This document shows, piece after piece, positions 7,882 to 15,843 of a stretch of 52,040 bases of DNA. The first letter of the stretch is position 1. Each line of letters begins with the position of its first letter. Under the pieces are notes generated by a model. The model searched no databases, was not told the DNA's origin, and worked only from the letters and a program-made list of their open reading frames with translations. Made by a program: the position numbers and the translations under genes. Origin of the DNA: a virus; the IMG/VR virus record IMGVR_UViG_3300024999_000147, positions 1 to 52,040 of that record. One strand, 5' to 3'.

Positions 7882-10461
7882 TTAAACTATGACGATTTTT
7901 TTATTATCTCTATATTTTTGAGATGCATCTTTCCATAATCCTTTTTGTTTTTCCTTCCAGCAATCTTTACAAAATTTAATTCTATTTGAAACTATTTTTA
8001 CACGTTTTCCACAGTTTTCACACATTATATATCCATTTTCTAAACTTTCTTTGATATTATTCTTCATATTTTCTACAATTATATTGCCAAAACATTGCCA
8101 TAAAGTTTCTTTAAACCTACTTTTAGAAATATTATATAAATGTTTAACTAAAACATCAGTTATATAATATTCATCTTTATACATACTAATTAATTCATTT
8201 CTAAAACTATCAAAAATATATCTTGCATTATTTTTTGCTTTTTCATCTTTAAATTTACTACGTCTATTTATTATATTATAATTTTTTCTATTAAAATTAG
8301 TATAAAGTTTAATCAACATATTATCAATTTCAATATGCTTATTTTTCATTAATATCATATAATTAAATTTGCCTAAACTATTGCATTTAAAATTCATATT
8401 CATATCTGGAAATATATTTTCTAATCTATTAACTACACTATTATTTATAACTTCTACATTATTAATTTCTTTATTTTTTGCATAAATAAAGAAGTGAGGA
8501 GTTTTAAGTTTGGTATATTTCCTAATTAATTTTTTAATTTCTTCTGGTCTTTTAGGTTTATACAATGTCTTAGCATAGTCAATTACAAAATTATTTTCCA
8601 TACATAGTAATTTAATTACTTTTAGCATTTCTTCTTTTTTATCATAAATATTTACACTATCACTATTCCATATTTTTGTAATATCATTACTAATTATACC
8701 AATATTCCCACCAGTATATGCCAATCTTAATCCTTCATAAACACTATCGTTATTTATTTTACTAACTCCTGCTTTTGCCATATTGTAATATAAAGGTACA
8801 ATACCTTTCATATTTCTTTCACCAATTGAATTAATTAATGAATCTGAGCAAACTAGACTTTTATCTCCATCTACATCAAATTGTAAAATTTTTGAAATTA
8901 AATCTTTACAACTTGTATATACACCATTTGTTATAAACCATTTTCTTTTTTCACTATCTATCATATTATTCCTTATTGCCCATTCTCTATATAAATGTGG
9001 AGATCTTAAACAACTTAATTTATCTATATCTTTGTACAACCAACAAAAAACTTCTCCATCTTCTAATAAACCTTTTGGATTTTCATTTTTTGAAAATAAG
9101 TATTCACAAAAGGCATATAAATCAGGTGTAATAAAAGTGTATTTTGCATCCAATTCAATTTTTGCAGACCTTGCTTCTTTAATTTTACTTGCTTTTATTT
9201 GTTTTAATACTTCTCTAGTATAAACATCTGATAATAATTCAGGATAAATTTCTAACGCATGTTGAAAATAAGTTTTATCTTTATTATACTTAGTTGCTCC
9301 AAAAACTTTTAACATTGTGTTTCTATCACTTGCTATATTTTTAATATCATTTTTTGTTTTTTCACATATTATTTCTAATTCTTCATCATTAATATCTACA
9401 AGAGATTGTAACATCTGATAATTAATTTTAGCATTCTTAAAATATTGTTCTTCTTCATTACATTTACCTGCTTGACAATTATATTTATTAAAATTGGCAA
9501 TATATGAATTCCAGTCTTGATAAAACTTATACATCTTAAACTGACTTTTTGTAAAAATTATTTCTATATCATCTTTTAAAATATCAAATTCTTTGTTGTA
9601 TATATCTTTTACAATCCCATGATTTTTTTCAGGATTAAGTTTATTTTGCTCTTTTATAAATCTATCAAAGGGGAAGGGTACTAATAACCCCTTCACCCAA
9701 GGTAGACGTACCATCATACTTTTTTTACTTTTTTTAGGAAGTATCATTCCACATCCATCTGTATGACAAATTGGAATATCCATTTCTTTTCTAGTAATTT
9801 CATAAGTTTTATCGTCAATAAAATCTACAACACCATTAACCATAGTTTCCATATCTTCAACAACAATAGATTTACTAATATCAAAATCATCCCATATATC
9901 TGTTGCCGAATTACAGAGTGCCAAATATGCTAAATACTTATTAACATTCATTCCACCAAGATTATTTATATCTTCTATGGTTAGTCCACACATTAATTCA
10001 TTCATATGCTTGTTTAATAAAGATTCTTTAATAAAAACAGTTTTCTTTGTTCTTATTTGTCCAGCAGAAGCAGTAAAACAAACATATTTTTCGTTATTAT
10101 GTATAAATCCATTTAAAATTATATCTTTAATAATATCAAAAAAATATGCTCTAACAATTATAATATCATCATATAATTTATTTACCTCTAATTTTAAATT
10201 TCTTGTTAATACAGATTCAAAAACTGATACTATATTATAATTATTAATTGCTTTAGGATTAAGTTTTCTTATAATTTTATTCATATTGAATTCTTCATAT
10301 AATTCATTTTTTATACACTTTATTTCATTCTTACATTTTAATTTACCATCTTTTTTTAAACTATATAATACATTTAAATGTTTATGTATTTCCATTTCTT
10401 TTTCATTATAAAATGCAGAAGTATCAACACTATAAATATGTACTTGTTTATCTAATGCCAT
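7882..10461 (-). CDS. Candidate YonO-like single-chain RNA polymerase
   Basis: 859 aa. The key evidence is LQFDVDGDKS at residues 526-535: the DxDGD metal-binding motif of double-psi beta-barrel RNA polymerases. It is preceded by CLRSPHLYREW (~484-494), which occupies the place of the RNP..HPG-type segment in YonO/QDE-1-like enzymes. TASAGQIRTKK (~130-140) and MMVRLPWVKGLLVPFP (~249-264) could belong to the first barrel. The C-terminus is a zinc finger (CENCGK ... FCKDCW) with a basic tail. Phage SPbeta YonO (about 900 aa) transcribes late genes as a single chain; this protein has a similar length. ATG 10461 behind AAAGGAG; strong terminator downstream. The assignment rests on motifs; a divergent RNA-dependent polymerase role cannot be excluded. 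Confidence 0.65.
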   Translation of the reverse strand: MALDKQVHIYSVDTSAFYNEKEMEIHKHLNVLYSLKKDGKLKCKNEIKCIKNELYEEFNMNKIIRKLNPKAINNYNIVSVFESVLTRNLKLEVNKLYDDIIIVRAYFFDIIKDIILNGFIHNNEKYVCFTASAGQIRTKKTVFIKESLLNKHMNELMCGLTIEDINNLGGMNVNKYLAYLALCNSATDIWDDFDISKSIVVEDMETMVNGVVDFIDDKTYEITRKEMDIPICHTDGCGMILPKKSKKSMMVRLPWVKGLLVPFPFDRFIKEQNKLNPEKNHGIVKDIYNKEFDILKDDIEIIFTKSQFKMYKFYQDWNSYIANFNKYNCQAGKCNEEEQYFKNAKINYQMLQSLVDINDEELEIICEKTKNDIKNIASDRNTMLKVFGATKYNKDKTYFQHALEIYPELLSDVYTREVLKQIKASKIKEARSAKIELDAKYTFITPDLYAFCEYLFSKNENPKGLLEDGEVFCWLYKDIDKLSCLRSPHLYREWAIRNNMIDSEKRKWFITNGVYTSCKDLISKILQFDVDGDKSLVCSDSLINSIGERNMKGIVPLYYNMAKAGVSKINNDSVYEGLRLAYTGGNIGIISNDITKIWNSDSVNIYDKKEEMLKVIKLLCMENNFVIDYAKTLYKPKRPEEIKKLIRKYTKLKTPHFFIYAKNKEINNVEVINNSVVNRLENIFPDMNMNFKCNSLGKFNYMILMKNKHIEIDNMLIKLYTNFNRKNYNIINRRSKFKDEKAKNNARYIFDSFRNELISMYKDEYYITDVLVKHLYNISKSRFKETLWQCFGNIIVENMKNNIKESLENGYIMCENCGKRVKIVSNRIKFCKDCWKEKQKGLWKDASQKYRDNKKIVIV

Positions 10462-10477
10462 AATTAATCTCCTTTTA

Positions 10478-11482
10478 CTATTGAATATTTATATTTATAA
10501 TCTTATGTATAAAATCTTTTAAATTATTATGTATGTATTGATAATACCAATCACGATTTTTAAACTTTTTATTATTGTGATATTCTAATCTAAATAAAGG
10601 AATATTATTATCTAAACAATATTGATCTTTAATTTTATCTCTTTCTCTTGCTTTAACTCTTCTTTCTTGTTTATGATTTTGTCTATGCTCATCATCGTCA
10701 ATTTCTATCAAACCTAATAAATTATCATTTAAATCTAAAAAACCAAAATCATATTTTAATAATTCATCTGTTTTTCCTCTTAAATTATCAAATCCATGTT
10801 GAACAATTATTTTATATTCAGGATATGTATTAACTAAATAATCATATGGAACTCTTTCAGAATAAGGTAAAGCACATATAGGGCACCATCTTCCTTTAAT
10901 AATATTAGAAGGATACATACTCCATTCATAATTATCTTTATTACATTTTACTCTTATATGAGTTTTACCATCAATATAATCACTTAACATTTGTCCATCT
11001 TTACTTTCAATAATATCTTTATATTTAGTATTAAAATCTCCACTTCTTCCTGAACAATATGGACACCATTGAGGTTTGTTTAATAAACTATCTGCATTAC
11101 TACTAAAAATAGGATGGTTTGGATTACCGCAATCAACTTCATATGTATCTTTTGCTGTAGTCCATTTTGTGCTTATTAATTTACCTCCCATTGATTCACA
11201 ATAATCTTGTAATCTTTTCAATTGATAATTTTTATCTCTTACTGCTAATTTTGCTTTAATGCTTTTTAATTCTAAATCACATTGTTTGCATGGTTGAAAA
11301 GATTTACCGAAAATATTTTTAGCGTTTAATGTTTTATATATATCACCATGTTTTTCACAATGATATAAAATATCAATTGGTTTTGTATCTCCTAAATATT
11401 CACTTAATATTTCAACTTTATCACCATGTTTCTTAAAAACATCTTCTTTAAATTGTTCTGTTGTTCTTCTTGGATTTGCCAA
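10478..11482 (-). CDS. Zinc-ribbon PD-(D/E)XK homing endonuclease-like protein
   Basis: 334 aa, TTG start 11482 behind AAAGGATG. Three zinc-ribbon modules (CEKHGD..CKQC; CGNPNHPIF..CPYC; WCPIC) lead into a restriction-fold nuclease at the C-terminus. That part reads KYDFGFLDLNDNLLGLIEIDDDEHRQ, then ERDKIKDQYCLDNNIPLFRLEY. The spaced E/D...E-x-D/H residues match the EDxHD group of homing endonucleases and Vsr-like proteins in phages. It lies directly upstream of the RNA-polymerase-like gene, 16 nt apart, typical for a mobile free-standing nuclease. Confidence 0.75.
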   Translation of the reverse strand: MANPRRTTEQFKEDVFKKHGDKVEILSEYLGDTKPIDILYHCEKHGDIYKTLNAKNIFGKSFQPCKQCDLELKSIKAKLAVRDKNYQLKRLQDYCESMGGKLISTKWTTAKDTYEVDCGNPNHPIFSSNADSLLNKPQWCPYCSGRSGDFNTKYKDIIESKDGQMLSDYIDGKTHIRVKCNKDNYEWSMYPSNIIKGRWCPICALPYSERVPYDYLVNTYPEYKIIVQHGFDNLRGKTDELLKYDFGFLDLNDNLLGLIEIDDDEHRQNHKQERRVKARERDKIKDQYCLDNNIPLFRLEYHNNKKFKNRDWYYQYIHNNLKDFIHKIININIQ

Positions 11483-11533
11483 TAATTATATCATCCTTTT
11501 ATTATATTATTATATTATTATATTATTAATCTA

Positions 11534-11565
11534 TTAGTACAAGAGATATTTTACTCTTGTACTAA
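11534..11565. repeat. 12-bp inverted repeat
   Basis: TTAGTACAAGAG (11534-11545) and its perfect complement CTCTTGTACTAA (11554-11565), loop 8 nt. No T-run on the minus strand, so it is a weak terminator at best. Next to it is a TATTAT microsatellite (about 11,500-11,530). Confidence 0.6.
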
Positions 11566-11607
11566 TCTCAACTCAATCAATCAACTAGTATACTTAACTA
11601 ACTAATC

Positions 11608-12048
11608 CTAACAATCCATCATATAATCATTAAACCTTTCATACAATTCATCTTTCCCAATCCCATAAATACTCTCGCACTTTTGTATAATTCCACCTTG
11701 TATCCATTCAAAAACATTTCTACTCACAAATTTACCATCAATATAAAATGGTTTACTACCTTTAAATACCAACATCATCCCAACACTTTCATTCCTTACT
11801 CCATAATCTTTAATCAAATAATTATATTGTGGGAAACTAACATCTAACCATAATTCACATCTAAATTCATCCTTAAAACATCTCATATTATCATCCATAT
11901 ATTCAATATATTCTGCTTTTACTTTAATATTTTTATAAATTTCTTCGTCAAAAGTTTCTACTACAAAATTATGTAATTTTTCTTCCATAATTGCTTCAAT
12001 TTCATCTAAATCATATTCAGATATAATAAAATTCTTGTCAATAGTCAT
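11608..12048 (-). CDS. Hypothetical protein
   Basis: 146 aa, ATG 12048 behind AAAAGGAG. Mixed alpha/beta: an N-terminal helix (LDEIEAIMEEKLHNFV), strands containing CELWLDVSF and a conserved-looking GMMLVFKGSKPFYIDG turn, then a C-terminal helix ending in DC. No recognised family. It shares direction with the short zinc-finger gene upstream. Confidence 0.6.
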   Translation of the reverse strand: MTIDKNFIISEYDLDEIEAIMEEKLHNFVVETFDEEIYKNIKVKAEYIEYMDDNMRCFKDEFRCELWLDVSFPQYNYLIKDYGVRNESVGMMLVFKGSKPFYIDGKFVSRNVFEWIQGGIIQKCESIYGIGKDELYERFNDYMMDC

Positions 12049-12101
12049 AATATTAATCTCCTTTTATTTAATTTATTTTATATGTAAAAATCTAAAAATT
12101 C

Positions 12102-12308
12102 CTAAAAACCACCTATAACTTCCTCAATCAATTTCCTATTTTCCTTATGAAATTCCACTTTACACCATTTATCGCAGAAAAAATTATTATCTACATCTTT
12201 CACTACATCACTATCCTCACTATCCAATTCTCTCAAACATTTAGAACAATATGTATTAGTATCACTTATATTATTATTCTGTATATTATTTAATATGTTT
12301 TGTTTCAA
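12102..12308 (-). CDS. Small zinc-finger protein
   Basis: About 68 aa. CSKCLRELDSED ... FFCDKWCK gives a four-Cys metal site near the middle. I place the start at TTG 12308, 9 nt after AGGAG; an in-frame TTG at 12317 touches the SD. The start overlaps the end of the upstream 138-aa gene, so translation is probably coupled. Confidence 0.6.
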   Translation of the reverse strand: MKQNILNNIQNNNISDTNTYCSKCLRELDSEDSDVVKDVDNNFFCDKWCKVEFHKENRKLIEEVIGGF

Positions 12309-12702
12309 AAGCCACAACTCCTAGTCTGTCTAAGTCATTATCTCCTTGCCTACAATCAATATCATCTAAAAATCCACTAAATAACTCAATATCTAAATAT
12401 TCTTCAGTATTATTAAACAGCACAGACTCTAAATCCTCACTGTTAACATGATAACTAAGCAATCCATTTATATCATCAATCTTGTTTAACAATCTGCCTG
12501 ATTCATTAAATAATATCTTACAACCTTTCATAATTTTAATTTCTATTTGATTATTTGAAGAATAGCATATATTATAAAGTATGTCTGATATGTTAATTGT
12601 TGATTTAGTAGTAGGAGAGTAGATGATATAATTTGCTTGTTCGTTGTAAGATAATTTCCCTGTGTAAATTATTGTATTTTTATTTGTTTTATTATTATTC
12701 AT
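12286..12702 (-). CDS. Hypothetical protein
   Basis: 138 aa, ATG 12702 behind AAAGGA. Asn-rich N-terminus, then beta-rich sequence (IIYTGKLSYNEQANYIIYS), and an acidic C-terminal half (LDIELFSGFLDDIDCRQGDNDLD). No recognisable domain. Its 3' end overlaps the start of the zinc-finger gene by 23 nt. Confidence 0.55.
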   Translation of the reverse strand: MNNNKTNKNTIIYTGKLSYNEQANYIIYSPTTKSTINISDILYNICYSSNNQIEIKIMKGCKILFNESGRLLNKIDDINGLLSYHVNSEDLESVLFNNTEEYLDIELFSGFLDDIDCRQGDNDLDRLGVVAFETKHIK

Positions 12703-12773
12703 ATGTAATTCCTTCTTTCTATTTATATATTATTTTTATTTTTATCCAATTTAACTAACTAATATATGTATAA

Positions 12774-13550
12774 TTATATTGCTAATTTATTTCTATGTTC
12801 GTCAATTCTTTCATTCGCTAAATCTACCCAATACTTGCCTGTCTTATTATCTTTACCATTATCAAACCCTATGTAATTTCTATTAAGATTTATACATGCA
12901 ATTGCAGTAGTACCTGATCCAACACAATTATCTAATACTAAATCTCCTTCATTTGTGTATGTTTTTATAAAATATTCACATAATTCAACTGGTTTCTGAG
13001 TAGGATGTAAACCTCTTTCAACATTTATATCTAAAACAGATTTAGGGCATCTTAATTCATGATCTTCTGTATAAGATATTCTGTTTTTTATATTTCCAAT
13101 AAAATCTCTTTGTGTTGTATCTTTATATGCATATTTTGTTCTTTCTTTATCAATTCTTTCAATTTTTTGTTGATTATATGTCCATTTACCATTACTAAAA
13201 ATTAATATACTTTCATGTTGTTTCATAGGTTCTCTTTTTACATTTAAAAAATTACTTCCTTTATTTTTACTCCATATCCATTCATGTTTATACATTTTTG
13301 GATTACTCATTACTAAAGCACTTGTAAAAGGTTGACTTGCAGTTAAAGCAATAATTCCATTACTTTTTATTATACGTTTATATTGTTCCCATAATTTATC
13401 AAAAGGAATTACTGCGTCCCATTTACATGCTGTAGTCCCATATGGTAAATCACAAAAAATCATATCAATACTATTATCATCAATTAGTTGCATACCATTT
13501 TTACCTATACAATCTTCATTATATATTTTATTAATTTCTAACAAATACAT
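12774..13550 (-). CDS. DNA N6-adenine/N4-cytosine methyltransferase
   Basis: 258 aa. DLPYG (res 34-38) is motif IV in place of the more common DPPY; HPTQKPVELCEYF and DNCVGSGTTAIAC (motif I) come at the C-terminal end, and NYIGFDN follows. The order IV then I marks a beta-class enzyme that modifies adenine (or cytosine N4). RGLHPTQKP is the typical target-contact loop. ATG 13550 with AAGGAGG. No restriction enzyme is next to it, so it is likely a solitary phage methylase protecting DNA from host restriction. It has a second, damaged relative at 15,100. Confidence 0.85.
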   Translation of the reverse strand: MYLLEINKIYNEDCIGKNGMQLIDDNSIDMIFCDLPYGTTACKWDAVIPFDKLWEQYKRIIKSNGIIALTASQPFTSALVMSNPKMYKHEWIWSKNKGSNFLNVKREPMKQHESILIFSNGKWTYNQQKIERIDKERTKYAYKDTTQRDFIGNIKNRISYTEDHELRCPKSVLDINVERGLHPTQKPVELCEYFIKTYTNEGDLVLDNCVGSGTTAIACINLNRNYIGFDNGKDNKTGKYWVDLANERIDEHRNKLAI

Positions 13551-13560
13551 TTATCCTCCT

Positions 13561-13854
13561 TTAAATTAATTGTAAAACCTCATCCCAATCATACCTAACA
13601 ATCTTACCTGTTTTAATATCAACAATCTCTCTATAATAATCTCCGTCTATCATCATATACCCATATTCTTCTAATAAATCAGAATTAAATTCATTTGTTT
13701 CATATGGAGCAAATACTAATTTCTCTTGATTAGTATCTTCATCTAATATGTATAGATTTGCTTCGATGTTCCATGAGGTGTAAATACCCTTGATTAAATT
13801 ATCTTCTTGGAAGTAACCATTATCACCCATATTATTTTCGTAATAAAAATTCAT
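13561..13854 (-). CDS. Hypothetical acidic protein
   Basis: 97 aa, ATG 13854 with AAAAGG upstream. Small beta-rich protein (LYILDEDTNQEKLVFAPYETN; YYREIVDIKTGKIVRYDW). Its stop is 10 nt before the methyltransferase start, so they probably form one transcript. No family recognised. Confidence 0.55.
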   Translation of the reverse strand: MNFYYENNMGDNGYFQEDNLIKGIYTSWNIEANLYILDEDTNQEKLVFAPYETNEFNSDLLEEYGYMMIDGDYYREIVDIKTGKIVRYDWDEVLQLI

Positions 13855-14159
13855 GTGTCATTTTATCCTTTTGATATTATTTAGAATTAAAATAAATGCA
13901 AAATAATCGTTCAAATTTACTTCAAATTTAACTACATTTACACTTATACAAAAATTTACACAACTCTTGAATATGACCTCTTAAATTAAATTTAAAATAC
14001 AATTATTTCTAAAAAGTGCTACAAAACATTAATATTATTGACTTTATAGCATATTACCACAAACTACTGATTTATAAGGGTTTATCACAGTTTTAAAATT
14101 AATTGAATTTAGATCAATATGAAAATTTCTAACAAAAATTAAAAAATAATAATACAAAT
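13855..14159. other. Non-coding AT-rich gap
   Basis: About 300 nt without a supported frame on either strand. I see no clear hairpin or promoter. Confidence 0.5.
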
Positions 14160-14549
14160 TTATTTTATAATTTTGTTATTTTCCTTTTTTAACATTTTCT
14201 CTAATTTTTGTTGACGTTTAAATTCTTTTAATTGCTCTAAACGTCCTTTTACTTTGAATTTAAGTGCTAAATTTAATTTATCTATGTATTTTTCATCTAC
14301 TAATAAAATAGATTCTGTATCGCCTTGTGCTAATATAATATATTCAATATTTTGTTCATCTAATTTATTGATGGTTTGATTACTGGGAAAATAGATTGCT
14401 AGTATGTCTTTAGAGTATCTGTATATATGCGTACCTGAATTTCCTTGAAGATATTGATTCTTTTCATTTGTTATTTTGTCTATTATTGTTTCATATGTAT
14501 TATAGTAATTTTCTGTAAAGATGTTGTAAATTCCTAAATATTTCTGGAT
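14160..14549 (-). CDS. Hypothetical protein with a near-cognate start
   Basis: 129 aa read from ATC 14549, 8 nt after a perfect AAAGGAGG; there is no ATG, GTG or TTG near it in this frame. Content: QKYLGIYNIFTENYYNTYE, then IYRYSKDILAIYFPSNQ, LLVDEKYIDKLNLALKFKVK and a basic coiled-coil tail (EQLKEFKRQQKLEKMLKKE). The frame stays open for 130 codons of ordinary amino-acid composition, so I consider it a real gene. A lost start codon is the alternative. Confidence 0.55.
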   Translation of the reverse strand: MQKYLGIYNIFTENYYNTYETIIDKITNEKNQYLQGNSGTHIYRYSKDILAIYFPSNQTINKLDEQNIEYIILAQGDTESILLVDEKYIDKLNLALKFKVKGRLEQLKEFKRQQKLEKMLKKENNKIIK

Positions 14550-14602
14550 AGGGTAGACCTCCTTTCTTATAAATATAATACAAATATAATATAACTTAAA
14601 CT

Positions 14603-14769
14603 TTATTTATCATCCTTCTCTAATATTGTAAAAGTAACCATAGGATTATTTACATATTGCAATAATTCTGATCTTATTATATTAGTTATTTTATCAAGAA
14701 TAATAGGTATTGTTTTTCTAGATTGTTTGTTTCAAACTCAACTTTATATTCATATTTATTCTTACTAAT
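14603..14769 (-). pseudogene. Small gene interrupted by a frameshift
   Basis: Begins at ATT 14769, 5 nt after AAAGGAG: SKNKYEYKVEFETNNLEK, then the frame breaks in an A5 run. With one added A the sequence continues TIPIILDKITNIIRSELLQY and VTFTILEKDDK to a stop at 14603. Both parts together give a coherent ~55-aa protein. The start is non-standard and no function is recognised. Confidence 0.5.
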
Positions 14770-14985
14770 TTATTCTCCTTTCTTATAAAAATCATCATAA
14801 CATTTATTTTCAATTTTTAACATATTACAAATATTCATATTATTATCATCAATCCAATTTAAAAACTTAAAAACATTACATTCATTGTATTTAATTTCTT
14901 TATTACAAATAGTTTTATATTTACATTCTTCTGTACAAAATTTATCAATTATACATTGATTTATAAAATTTTTTGTTACTTTTGC
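14770..14985 (-). CDS. Possible cysteine-rich small protein, start unclear
   Basis: Open frame of 71 codons ending at 14770. Cys-rich region CIIDKFCTEECKYKTIC, then helical text (VFKFLNWIDDNNMNIC). There is no conventional start codon in its first half. Its last codons contain the AAAGGAG of the next gene, as expected in an operon, and a consensus promoter lies just upstream. Either the start is unusual or this is a remnant. Confidence 0.35.
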   Translation of the reverse strand, partial: AKVTKNFINQCIIDKFCTEECKYKTICNKEIKYNECNVFKFLNWIDDNNMNICNMLKIENKCYDDFYKKGE

Positions 14986-15030
14986 TTACTTTGATTATTT
15001 GTTTTTTGTATTTGTTTACTGACTAATTGT

Positions 15031-15060
15031 ATTATAGCATGAGAGTAGGGTAGAAGTCAA
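15031..15060 (-). promoter_or_regulatory. Sigma-A promoter, minus strand
   Basis: Minus strand reads TTGACT (15060-15055), 18 nt, TATAAT (15036-15031). It would transcribe the Cys-rich frame and the genes at 14,603 and 14,160. Confidence 0.75.
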
Positions 15061-15099
15061 CTATTTATTTTTATATTCTGTTAAATATTTAATAAATTA

Positions 15100-15684
15100 T
15101 TATATTACTGACTTATTAATTAATTGATTAACTCTTTCATTTGCTATATTGTAGTATTTATTATCTAACTCAAAACCTATGTATTGTCTACCAGTATTTA
15201 AACAGGCAATCACAGTTGAAGCACTACCTATAAAACCATCAAATATAATATTATCTTTATCACTTGAATTTTTAATGAATAATTCTAATAATCCTACAGG
15301 TTTTTCTGTTGGATGAAGTAATTGTTTACTTGGAACTTTAGGAAAATCTATTACATCAGGAATACGTTTTTCTCTAAATAATGATCTTCCTTTATGACCA
15401 TATAATATTAATTCATGTTTTGGAGCATATGCACCTTTTAAATCACCAGAACCATGATTATTTTTGCTCCATACAATTAAATTTTTAAGTTTAAAATACT
15501 TTTCAAATTCTTGTTTAAAGAAATCTATATGATGCCAACTACAAAATAAATAAATTGCAGTATTATCCTTAAGTATTCTAAAACATTCTTCTATGTATTT
15601 AATAATCATTTCTTCTGAATTAATATCATTCATTATGTAATCAAATTTTTCTTGTTTAATTCGTCTATTACTTTTGTAATTCAT
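15100..15684 (-). CDS. DNA methyltransferase, C-terminal part (frameshifted)
   Basis: 194 aa. It contains the beta-class C-terminal motifs: LHPTEKPVGLLELF and FDGFIGSASTVIACL (motif I, with SAST replacing the common SGTT), then QYIGFELD. The N-terminal MNYKSNRR continues directly from DPPY-like codons in the neighbouring frame (15,668-15,784), where motif IV reads TDPLPY. The C5 run there is two bases short of encoding DPPY followed by LMNYKSNRR. As it stands this half lacks its catalytic motif and is probably inactive unless the frame is restored. Confidence 0.75.
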   Translation of the reverse strand: MNYKSNRRIKQEKFDYIMNDINSEEMIIKYIEECFRILKDNTAIYLFCSWHHIDFFKQEFEKYFKLKNLIVWSKNNHGSGDLKGAYAPKHELILYGHKGRSLFREKRIPDVIDFPKVPSKQLLHPTEKPVGLLELFIKNSSDKDNIIFDGFIGSASTVIACLNTGRQYIGFELDNKYYNIANERVNQLINKSVI

Positions 15685-15784
15685 AAGGTAGGGGGTCTGT
15701 GATTATCATATCTATTGATTTACCATTAACAAGTTTCATACCTTCAAGACAATCTTGATTATATATTTTGTTTAGTTGTAACAA
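15668..15784 (-). pseudogene. N-terminal fragment of the methyltransferase
   Basis: TTG 15784 (10 nt after AAAGGAGG) encodes LLQLNKIYNQDCLEGMKLV and IDMIITDPLPYELQK, then stops. QDCLEGM and the motif IV region identify it as the first 30 residues of the methyltransferase. The break lies in a run of five C (minus strand, 15,694-15,698 approximately). Confidence 0.7.
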
Positions 15785-15843
15785 TAAGGGTAGTCCTCCT
15801 TTTTAATCTTGATATATATTATATTATTATTCTATAAAAAAAT

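Noticed and set aside
11500-11533. TATTAT microsatellite as iterons
   Set aside because: Simple sequence repeat in AT-rich intergenic DNA; no reason to assign replication function.
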